Assembly: GCA_020650975.1 (NCBI GenBank) | Contig: JAIPMN010023475.1 | Location: 1 to 27,743 of the forward strand | Direction of reading: 5' to 3' | Length of the DNA: 27,743 nucleotides | Source of the DNA: Apostichopus californicus | Taxonomy: Eukaryota > Echinodermata > Holothuroidea > Aspidochirotida > Stichopodidae | Part shown: in pieces, positions 1 to 9,125 of the stretch | Layout of the letters: each line of letters begins with the position of its first letter | Position numbering within the stretch: the first letter of the stretch is position 1 | Program-made: the position numbers and the translations under genes | The notes under the pieces: generated by a model | The model's input: only the letters and a program-made list of their open reading frames with translations | Databases searched by the model: none | What the model was told of the DNA's origin: nothing

Positions 1-27
1 TATACACATAAAATATACACATATTTA

Positions 28-49
28 CATACATATATATATATATAAT
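28..49. repeat. (TA)n microsatellite
   Basis: Alternating TA tract. It lies about 50 bp past the 3' side of the minus-strand tRNA-like head at 96-168, so it could be that SINE's simple-repeat tail; this is inference only. Confidence 0.8.
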
Positions 50-95
50 TGAAAACGTAATGAGTAGGAAAATCCAGAACAGTGAAAAAACTTCC

Positions 96-168
96 AGCCT
101 CCACCGGGACTCGAAGCCGGGCCTCCCGCTTTGTACGCGGACACCCTAACCAACTAGGCTGTGGACGC
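96..168 (-). repeat. tRNA-like SINE head or tRNA pseudogene
   Basis: Read on the minus strand, this 73-nt block folds as a tRNA cloverleaf. The acceptor arms GCGTCCA and TGGAGGC pair except at one G-G. An A-box-like TAGTTGGTTAGGG lies in the D arm. A five-pair anticodon stem (TCCGC/GCGGG) closes the loop GTACAAA, and a B-box-like GCTTCGAGTCC lies in the T arm. U33 places the anticodon at ACA, which is not a normal cysteine anticodon. The T stem has a C-C mismatch at 53-61 and no CCA follows. These defects favour a tRNA-derived SINE promoter or pseudogene over a working tRNA. The RNA polymerase III boxes would drive transcription leftward. Confidence 0.6.
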
Positions 169-1538
169 TGATTGTATGTCCAGAGGTTGGAAACCGGTAC
201 GGAAGGTTGTAATTCCACTGTAGGCGTTTGTCACCTGTATCGAACAATACTAGTTCTGTTTTGGTGACGTATTTGCCTTACTCTAGAGATCAAACATGAT
301 TCTAACCAACTCGAAATCATTTGAGATTCCTAAAGCCGGATCTCGAAAGAGATTATATATTGTCTGTGCTTGTGGTTGGATTAGTAACCTCTTTTGTTTC
401 AATTTGAGATTTTTGCAGGCATTTGGTACTTTGTGTTGAGTACGGTGCAATCTTATGGAACCATACTGGTATTATTAACTACATGGTTCAATGTTGTATT
501 TTTGTTTCCTTAGTCCATTCAAAACCAATCTACAAATGATAAAAAGGAAACATTACTACACATTCTCACATAGACACACACACGCTCACACACAGGTATG
601 GTGTACATTCAGACTGAAGACCCCATTGTTTTTTCCATTGTTCATATCCACGTACCCGAACTGTAACAATACCCCTGAACAGTAGAATTCTTCTGAGGAC
701 ATGTCGATTCTTTTGAGGACTTGGAATTCCTTTGTTCAAGTCCACATACACACACACACACACAAAGCCATTTGTACGATTAATCGCTGAAAAGTTACCA
801 CCCAACTTGAAAGACGTTGTTAATATCATTCTTGTGCCTGTTAAATATGAACATTTTGTACACTGCACAGGGATGTTGTTTGGGAAAGCTTGATTTCTTT
901 TCAACTTGCAACAACAACCCTTTCTCTATTATGATATGATCACAGTAACTTCTAATTATAGTTAAGCCAATATGGAATTTGAGCCTTCAAGGAAGTAAAA
1001 ACTAAACTAAAAACATATTAACCTACTGGCACTTGTGTGGATACGCTATCTTGTTCTAAAAGCAATTATGGCTGCCATATATTTGCAAAAGAAAGTGAAA
1101 ATATTCATGAATGTTAATCAACTTGACATCCTCCATTGCAAGGGTTGTTCCATTCATGGAGAAATGCTTTCTCTTCTTTCATGTTTCACTTCGTCATCAT
1201 CTTGCAATCTTTTGTCGAACAACACTTCCCCCTGCAGATTTAAATTAAAATCTTGTTCCGTTTCGGACCTTTCCCATGTTAAAAGGGGTGTCCAGGGAGC
1301 CATCATTTTGTAAATCTGCCTTGTCATAGAAGCGCTAGATTACGAAACCTTTTATGGTCTCCTTTGTTTTCCTATTATCAAGGTAGAAATGTTAACAGTG
1401 TTGACACTGTAAACCAATTCCATCATTAGGTCATGTTAAAGAGCTTCAAATATTTTAGAGTCAGCATTTGTAATTTTAACCCATCTCCGTTACAGAAAAT
1501 GAACATTCTAGAAAAACAAAATAGAAGAAAAAATATAC
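169..1538. other. Non-coding stretch, no gene seen
   Basis: AT-rich DNA with two short CA-rich tracts (573-594 and 746-764). The short open frames across these tracts are low-complexity and show no recognisable domain or splice context. I see no promoter or gene here. Confidence 0.6.
746..764. repeat. (CA)n microsatellite
   Basis: Near-perfect CA dinucleotide run. A second, interrupted CA-rich tract lies at 573-594. Confidence 0.85.
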
Positions 1539-1825
1539 TAATAATAATAATAATCAGTTATTTTTACAATGCTTAAGCGACCACAAATGTGGGACAAGCC
1601 CGCAAGGGTTTATGGATTACAACTAACATGGTCGGGTGGCTTCCAATTCAACATTTTAACTCAAATTTGGAATCTTATCAATTTAATAAAGCCATTTCAG
1701 ATGGGAAAATCGTAGATTGCTCTTGTATGAAAAACCCACCTTACTATGACCTGGCAGGGTTTCGAACCCCCCGATGACCCATTGTGTCAGTGCTACCGCC
1801 TTAATCCACTAGGCTACAGCACCAG
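1539..1825 (-). repeat. tRNA-derived SINE-like element
   Basis: On the minus strand a tRNA-like head (about 1825 down to 1748) holds an A-box-like TAGCCTAGTGGATTAAGGCG and a good B box, GGTTCGAAACC (plus-strand positions about 1759-1769). The arms pair poorly and the segment between the boxes is longer than in a standard tRNA. This is therefore a diverged head, not a tRNA gene. About 200 bp of unique sequence follows, ending in a simple (ATT)n run (1539-1554). Head, body and simple-repeat tail is the standard layout of a tRNA-derived SINE. Both this element and the one at 96-168 have a GTTTTTCA-like motif soon after the head, so they may be related. No target-site duplication was established. 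Confidence 0.5.
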
Positions 1826-2496
1826 TATAAAATAGTTTAAGCAAATGTGGCTCGATGATGTCATATTTAGACTTGATCAAGTCCTCACTCAGCCTTGAGG
1901 GTGAAGGAAAATCACCATCTCCTCACCCCCAGCCTCCGAAGTCCTGACTGCACACCAACGAATATAGGATCAATTAAATAAAACCTAATGCTGGTATAAT
2001 GAGACGAATGTGCAAGCTTCTAATCCCATAAGAGGGCAATGTCCCTAGATTTAAAGGGACTTTGTGACAGGCATTCATCGCCACCAAGCTACGCAACGTC
2101 CAGTCCACCATCACAGACTGACCTTCAGTTCACCAAAACTAGTCAACAACAACCTTTTCGGGCACCGTATTACAACATGGAATCCTTCCTTAACCTTCCC
2201 TTTTTGCTTTGCCACGTCCTTAGTTTACTACAACTGCTGCTACTCTATGGGCTTTCAATTTCAAGCAGCCTACCAGAAACATACAGTACGCTACCACAGA
2301 GATAAACTGAAGTACCAGAACAGCAATGCTGTACAGTAGGCAGATATTGAAACACTGAGCATGTAGGAAACCAACATTTTTGCTTAAACTTTGCCCTTCT
2401 GTTATCTCTCTTTACTGTATCAGGAAATTCACAAAGTCGGTATATCTATTAGATTTGAGGGGATGGGCAATACACATTAGAAATTATAGATTGTAG
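1826..2496. other. Non-coding stretch, no gene seen
   Basis: Contains a 14-bp perfect palindrome, GACTTGATCAAGTC (1870-1883), and two overlapping short open frames near 2039-2339 with no domain or splice context. Nothing else is supportable. Confidence 0.5.
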
Positions 2497-2680
2497 TCTC
2501 GGAGGAAAGGAAGAGGTGATGGACGTTGACATGGGAAGAGGGTCAATGGGGGAGGGTGTAGTTCTGGAACATTACCAGTTAATAGGTTAGATAGATGGGA
2601 ACGTGCAATATTAGTGGAATCGAGACAGGTAAAAATATTGTCGCTTGCAAATAACGAAACCAGGGAGTTTTGGAGTATTG
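2497..2680 (+). repeat. Dispersed repeat family, copy 1
   Basis: Shares ordered blocks with the intronic copies near 21820-22265: CGGA.GAAAGAGGTGATGG at the start, then ATTACCAGTTAATAGG, TAGATAGATGGGAA, GAGACAGGTA and AAACCAGGGAGTTTTGG. The class is unknown. I see no coding capacity and no clear terminal repeat. Confidence 0.6.
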
Positions 2681-5269
2681 TATTAAAGACTGGAGAATGG
2701 TATGACGAGGAGATATATTAACCATCTCCTGTGGGTCAATGAGATTGGAGTGTGTATGTACTGTAAGATGACACAGACTAGTATTCTTATTGTGTACAAA
2801 CCAGGATATATTGCACGTATACGTACAATTTAAGATTTCGATTAATATGATCAACGTTTTTAGACAGCGGGTAGCAAGGAAGATCGAACTCGTAAAGGAA
2901 TGCAGATTTTTTTTCTTTTTTACGTCAAAATAGGCCTCCCCCGTCCCCTCCACTTGCCCCTTCTCCCCGTTTCTGAGATATTAACTGTTCATTTTGTCAT
3001 GTATATGTATACTGTAGTGCCCTTAAGTGTGTAGTCTACTGAAGTATTTACAACAATAGAATAGAAAACAGAAGTCCTTTTTTGGAACGAGTAGGTAGAC
3101 CTGTTAAAACTAAATTATAAAAATAAACCAGTCAATAAAAGGAATCTATTGTAGGTTGCTACGGTGAAGCTACAACATAAATGTTTGCGTCACGTATATT
3201 ATCAAACCTACTTTCAGTTTGTTATTATCCTTCAATTTTCCTCTCAAGGGAATGCGTCTTTGGTGAGACACTAACATTGACTAAAAGTTACAAACCCAGG
3301 ATGCAGACTACAGCTCTCTTCAAGCAGACAGGTGTATAAACTATACTGTAGCCATTACTGTACAGTGTACACATGCATCCCACTGTGCATTGGAAGAAAG
3401 CACTACTCACCCTCAATTGCCCAGTGTACAAAACAAGCTGACTGCATTCCAGAAACTAATCTAATTATTCCAATTATGTATTTGTTTAAAGTAGATATTA
3501 GTAAACTTAGGGCCCACAGTCCCGTAGTAGACAACAATTGAATTAACAAAAAAAAACGATGTGCGAACAAAGTATGTCCGAGACAGTCAGCATGTACCGT
3601 GAAATTTCGGGAAAAAAACAAATTTAAGGGACCTCGAAAACATTCATGAATTATTATTGCAAAGTTTTGTGCACAATGCTTAGAATATATGCCCTCTATT
3701 TTGCTGAATATGCTTGGTCAAGATATGTCACGTGACTTTTGAGCTGGTATGTGACATCCTCGTGTAAAGGTTTTTAATAAATACATGCTAATGTTGGGAC
3801 TGTATGGGTTTATTACTGCTGTGAAAGGAATTTCATAAGGACACAATAGGCATTTTAAGTATCAGTAGTACACACACAGTACACACTACACAGTATGAAG
3901 GTACAGTACAGTATCATATTTTGCAGATCACCTTTATTGATACAGAAGAATATTAGACCTTTGAGCGTCTTTATAATACCTTGAGCAAATGTGATTATAG
4001 AATACAGGTATATATACGTTCCTGTCATTCTGTACATAACAGTTAATGTGACGCACATCCTAATATATTTACTTTAGGTCACTTTATATGAAACTATATC
4101 AAAACAATTAGAATTCCCCTTGAAGAAGGTTACGATTGTACACACCTATTTGCGGTTTTTTGAAATGATATGGGCTTGATATTTTGAGAAGTCACTGAAT
4201 CCAGACACATGCTATACACTGTAGGGAACAGGTTTCAGTTTTGTACATAAAAGCATATAGCATATAGATCTACAGTATTATTCATAGTATGAATGCACCA
4301 TAATTCTCATTTGATGGATCTAATGAAAATTTCTGTTATTAACACAATGCTTACAGCATTGGATATTAATGGAGGAAACAAAACCCAACTATCTTCTTTA
4401 CTTTGTATTATAGAAATACTCCCAATGACCCAGCTCCTTCCAACCTCTACCATCCCAGCCCCCAATCCCACCATCCACCCCCCCCCCCCGGTCCATTAAA
4501 ATGTCTTGCCCACTTGCCCAGTTTGACACTTTCTGTAGCTTCTTCAAAGGTACAGTTTTCAGTCTCTTTCACATATACTGTACATGTTACAGTACACATG
4601 TCCCTGTGAGACATTCACGTTATTTATAATGATTGGGGTGTATGGTACTTTACTTCTAGTACCATAGTCCAACTCCAATAGTTCTTCTCCTTAATTCAAG
4701 TGACCCAAAGTTACGCCATACCATACAGTAGGTTAGGAGCACTACAGTTGGATGCCTATTTCCCCCTCTCCCCAGAAAACTAAATAAATAAAAACTAAAT
4801 AAATAAATAAATAAATAGTTTCACTGTAAATAGCGATTTTTATATTTTTTTAGTGTAAACCGTGTTCAGGACAGAACGGATATTTTTTGTTGTGTCAACT
4901 GGTGGTAGGTTGACACATAAACTTCTCTTACAATGCACTTTCCTCATGAGTGCACTTTAAAATAGACTGTGTTATTAATGCATTTTACAGTGATAAGAAA
5001 ATTCACTTATTTCAAAACAAATACTGAAAGTGTCAGGTTGCTTGTTGCTCTCTCTGCCTTTTCATATGAAAGTCAAACCAGTGCTCATAACAGATCTATA
5101 CAAAAATATAAATTTTCAAAATGTTACCAGACATTTGTACAGGTAAGCGAGTCACTCGTAAATATATAAACCAGTAAGTTTTATCATTTACAGCACATAC
5201 CTCCTAATATCTGGTGAGCCTTTTGGCATTCCATATATATGGGAGAGTACTGTACTGGAAGCAATGGGA
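2681..5269. other. Non-coding stretch, no gene seen
   Basis: AT-rich DNA with many ACTGTA/TACAGT hexamers (for example around 3340-3370, 3900-3915 and 4570-4600). It also holds a 12-nt C run at 4478-4489 and an ATAA-rich tract at 4781-4818. The short open frames look like chance. Confidence 0.55.
4781..4818. repeat. (AAAT)n-rich microsatellite
   Basis: Imperfect run of TAAA/AAAT units, longest uninterrupted stretch about 4796-4817. A similar A-rich run is at 17342-17371. Confidence 0.8.
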
Positions 5270-5435
5270 GCTTGACAAGAAGCAGAAAGTGGGCGCTGCC
5301 AGAGAAGTGAGGGCGCAGTGCTAAAATGTTCCAGTAGCCTAGTTTTAGGGTAGATAGGAAAGTGCATATTTGTAGGGATACAGGTAAGTAAAGCATAACT
5401 CGTAAATCCCCCAAAACCAGCAAGTTTGATGAATC
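5270..5435 (+). repeat. Dispersed repeat family, copy 2
   Basis: Blocks in family order: GAGGGCGCAGTGCTAAAATG, a GTTCCAGTAGCCTAG variant, GGGTAGATAGGAAAGTGCA, GGATACAGGTAAGTA and AAACCAGCAAGTTT. The GGGCGCAGTGCT block is shared with the copy at 18300-18430. The core ACAG-GTAAGT matches a consensus 5' splice site. Confidence 0.65.
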
Positions 5436-5695
5436 ATTGCGCCAAGCTTGACAAAATTTGTGTAACTCTCAGTAAATTATACATGTATTAGAGCATACTG
5501 TACATATCGGTCATACTATACAATTATTTCTTACACTAAACATAGTGTAGCCTACATGTAAATTTATATACTTGTCTGTATTTACTGAATGGCAATATGA
5601 AGTAAAGACAATAGATAATCTTAATGGAGTTTGTAAGCTGATGAAGGCTCTGTGTTGACAGGAAATATAGGTTTGGTGTGGTGTTAATATTTATA

Positions 5696-6022
5696 CCTGA
5701 AGGTTTAGGCTGCGGTATATATAGTCTTCCTGTGACCTTTACGCGATTAGACAGAATTATTGAGTGTACTGTACATGTATTAGTATTGCACATACTATGC
5801 CTGTATGGACGTGTCAAGGCCGACTTCATTGTTGACTGACACAGGAAGAAGTAAAAAGAAAGGAAACGGGGCTGGATGCATACGTCATCCGATAATGGTA
5901 AACATGTATGCAAAGCAGGCCTCGACAAATACGATCGCTAACTCGCCAATGGCGACTAGAATTTGCGACTGGCGAGCAAAAATTGCATTACGCTTGACAT
6001 TTTGGCGAGTGGCTCATTCGCT
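5696..6022. repeat. Tandem duplication, left unit (327 bp)
   Basis: Almost identical to the directly adjoining 6023-6350. The only differences I noted are GTTTAGGCTG versus GTTTGGCTG and AACGGGGCTGG versus AACAGGGGGCTGG. The unit contains about 220 bp of unique flank followed by 107 bp of the left end of a hAT-like MITE (5916-6022), including its terminal CAGGCCTCGACAAA. The near-identity implies a recent event or an assembly artefact. Confidence 0.95.
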
Positions 6023-6350
6023 CCTGAAGGTTTGGCTGCGGTATATATAGTCTTCCTGTGACCTTTACGCGATTAGACAGAATTATTGAGTGTACTGTAC
6101 ATGTATTAGTATTGCACATACTATGCCTGTATGGACGTGTCAAGGCCGACTTCATTGTTGACTGACACAGGAAGAAGTAAAAAGAAAGGAAACAGGGGGC
6201 TGGATGCATACGTCATCCGATAATGGTAAACATGTATGCAAAGCAGGCCTCGACAAATACGATCGCTAACTCGCCAATGGCGACTAGAATTTGCGACTGG
6301 CGAGCAAAAATTGCATTACGCTTGACATTTTGGCGAGTGGCTCATTCGCT
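6023..6350. repeat. Tandem duplication, right unit (328 bp)
   Basis: Second copy of the unit at 5696-6022. Its last 107 bp (6244-6350) run on into the complete MITE at 6244-6716. The duplication breakpoint therefore falls inside the MITE, which was already inserted when the duplication arose. Confidence 0.95.
6236..6243. other. Left target-site duplication of the MITE
   Basis: ATGCAAAG abuts the left terminal CAGGCC. The matching right copy, ATGCAAAC, is at 6717-6724 (7 of 8 identical). Confidence 0.75.
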
Positions 6351-6716
6351 CACTGCCTTTATAGGATAGGCTTACTATTAACTTGTGAGCCAATCAACAA
6401 AGGCCTATTGCCTAATGTTACACATCACAGTAGAATTATCAAGTGCACTGTTAATAAATGCGTAACGACAACTCAAACAGGGGTAACGCATGAATATCAT
6501 TTTGACGAAGCACAATTTAAATAGATCGTTTTTGCTGTAAAAAACTAAAAGTAACACTAAACCGCGATATCCTAAGTTAGTCCATACTACCTAGGCTTAT
6601 ATCACACAAACGCTTTGCGAGAAAAAATGGCGAGTAAATTTAACGTTTTGGCGAGTAGAATTTTAGACTCGGTCGCCAGTTGGCGAGTAGTTTTAAAAAA
6701 ATTTTGTCGAGGCCTG
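6244..6716. mobile_element. Non-autonomous hAT-like MITE (473 bp)
   Basis: The ends are perfect 14-bp terminal inverted repeats: CAGGCCTCGACAAA on the left and its reverse complement at 6703-6716. It is flanked by ATGCAAAG (6236-6243) and ATGCAAAC (6717-6724), an 8-bp target-site duplication with one mismatch; 8 bp is the length typical of hAT insertions. Both subterminal zones carry repeated CTCGCC/GGCGAG motifs (about 6270, 6300, 6332, 6629, 6650 and 6682), resembling the subterminal transposase-binding repeats known from hAT elements. The interior has no transposase-like open frame, so it would depend on a transposase supplied elsewhere. I do not recognise the named family. Confidence 0.8.
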
Positions 6717-6724
6717 ATGCAAAC

Positions 6725-8689
6725 TCTAGGTAACGTACTATAAAACTGGAGAAGTTTTATAGTGCAGGTTTTATATGTACAGAGGAATCATGTAGATCGT
6801 TAAAGGTAGTCAGTATAGGCCCCAAATTATAGCATGCTATAATTGCTAGAAGTTTTAAAAAAGTACTTTCCTGGAGGTCTTTACTCTCCAAATTGTTCTC
6901 AGACAGTTTTAAGGAACACACAAGATGACTGAATGTCCCAGTGAGGAAAACTTCCTCGAAGGTAGTCTTAGAATTTTGACCAAAGGTGACCATATTAGAA
7001 TATCTAGCATATTTGGGGCCAATACAGCATACCTTGAAATGAGACGACAAATTTCAGAGCCCTCGAAACTGCAACACACAAAAATTTGAATGCTTACTAA
7101 ATGCAAGTGTTGTGACTGATGTTGTATCTAGTATTGAAAGTTCTGAATGAAAATTCAGCCTTAAGACAGATAGCAAGTGAGGGAAGTTGACCACAGTACT
7201 GTATGTGTGTTGTTTAGAACAGTATAGTACAATACTTTGAATACTTACCTGTATATAAATTTTATTTTTCTCTGTAGTAGTGTGAACAGAGTACAACAGT
7301 AACTGAGCATAGATCTGTGGACTGAACAACATACAGTACAACTCCATTGCTTGAATTCAGTAAATTCCATGCTACAATTTTATGCAAGCATCCCTGCGGC
7401 TTAATATTTAAATAGCCGCACTGGTATAGTTTTATTATGCCTATAAATGAATTGCTCTTTCTGCCCACAGCAACCAGATTGATTTAAAAAAACAATTTTA
7501 CATGCACAATATTAGGTACATTTATGTAGGTAAATTGATACTGTAAAGTACATACATGTATGAACTGAAAGCTAAGGCACTTTTATACAAGGAAGTGTTT
7601 ATAAGAAGATCAGAAAGAAGAAAATTGGAGTAGGTGACAGATAAAAAATTACAGTACAAAACACAGTAGTAGTACTGTATTAGGGAGTGTTTAAATTACT
7701 ACAGATATTGATCTTACAATATTTGTGCATGTATCAATATTTTTGCACATTGGAGACCACTAGGGAACTATTGCAAAAGATTACCAAGATTAGCCCGTAC
7801 ATATCAAAAGTATTTTTACATAATACCAACCATTGAATTCTGTTTAAAGTAACTTTCATTTTGAAAATCTGGCCATGTATTTTCAATATAGTACATCCTG
7901 GACAGCATACTGTACAACAAAACAGCATTTTGTATAATGTACCATTGGCTAGTCAGTTTTTGGAGTGACTCACTTTTGTGGTTCGATAGTTTGATGACCT
8001 TTTAATGGAGGAACTAGTACTGTGGTCTGCTCATGCTGTTTACAAACAAAACTAGGCCTTTCCTACTATGCCAGGATGCCCTCATAATGCACAGAGATAG
8101 AATCAGTATATATTTATATATAGGGGTAAGCCTTTTCATGCATAGGTGTCTATACTGTGCTTGTCTGTAGAACTGAAGATATACTATTCTGTAGCAATTG
8201 ACTGCAACAGTAATTAGGGTCTGTAGACTCTCAGCATACATTCAGTTACTTGAATTATCTACATAGAGCTACATTGTACTGACACAGTGTGTTTATTTCC
8301 CCGTCTTTTAATAGTCATTTAGGGAATATGTGGTTAGTGGGTACAACAAAAGGAAGACAGATAGAGAGCAAAGTTTATTCATAATTAGGGTACTGTTTGT
8401 TTAGATGATATTTAGTTTTGTTATTCTTTTTTTAATGGATGACTAATTTCAAAATGATTAAGGATTTGTAAGAGGTGTCTAGTGGTTTTGATCCTGTGGT
8501 TTTGATTGTGTCACACATATACAATTGATTCGCTGAAATGCTAATCGCAGTTGATAGGTGTTAAATGGTACGTAGTGTATATAGAACTTTGCAAGGGTCA
8601 GAGGGAGGGGGATGGGTCCCTGATTTGTTAGAAGATATAAGTCCAACATTAAGTACATTCAAAACAATTACCAAGTACACTCTATACAT
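6725..8689. other. Non-coding stretch, no gene seen
   Basis: AT-rich, with many ACTGTA/TACAGT hexamers (7194, 7331, 7541, 7652, 7673 and 7909). The minus-strand frames near 6757-7468 overlap one another and encode nothing recognisable. Confidence 0.55.
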
Positions 8690-8812
8690 TTCACAGACAC
8701 TTCTGTAATTTTCACATTTACTGCACTCCTCTTTTACATGTCTCCTATACATACACACTCCTATCTACCCTAATACAGAAACTGGTAGCATTCTTACACT
8801 GCCCCAGAAATG
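8690..8812 (-). repeat. Dispersed repeat family, inverted copy 3
   Basis: The minus strand reads AGTGTAAGAATGCTACCAG, then AGGGTAGATAGGAGTGTG and TATAGGAGACATGTAAAAGA. This matches the palindromic copy at 21568-21680 (GTAAGAATGTTACCAG, GTAGATAGGTG, GGAGACAGGTAAGTGAGG) in order and spacing. Confidence 0.65.
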
Positions 8813-8984
8813 ACCCTCTCTAAAATCTATCATTCTCTTCCTTCCAAATCCACCATTCACAAGCCTGATATGCATGTTTTTTGAAGAGGATTTTCATCTT
8901 CCTATTTCCCGTCTGCTGTTACATTCTTTCATGAATATTCATAGCTGTAGGACTCTTGTGTGATCCAGAAGGAAAAAGGTGAAG

Positions 8985-9125
8985 ACCCGAAGGGGTCGAG
9001 GGGGGAGGGTGCAGTGCAAAAATGTTACCAAACTGTAAGCTAGGTAGATCGGAGTACATGATCTCAATAGGAGACAGGTGAGTATCGTCCTTTCGCAAAG
9101 ACCCGAACCGGTAAGCATCGGGAAT
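8985..9125 (+). repeat. Dispersed repeat family, copy 4
   Basis: Contains GGTGCAGTGCAAAAATG, TTACCAAACTG, TAGGTAGATCGGA, AATAGGAGACAGGTGAGTA and CGCAAAGACCCGAACCGGTA. These follow the same block order as copies 2 and 7. The core ACAG-GTGAGT resembles a 5' splice site. Confidence 0.65.

Noticed and set aside
491..904. Overlapping frames on both strands near the CA tracts
   Set aside because: Both depend on translated CA/TG microsatellite (HTHAHT and VCVCVYV peptides) and have no other support.
2579..2953. 124-codon minus-strand frame
   Set aside because: It overlaps a dispersed repeat copy and a low-complexity AAAAAGAAAAAAAA tract; the translation is unrecognised.
5536..6209. Two similar minus-strand frames sharing the same peptide
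   Set aside because: They share peptide because of the 327-bp tandem duplication, not because of a paralogous gene pair. No domain is visible.
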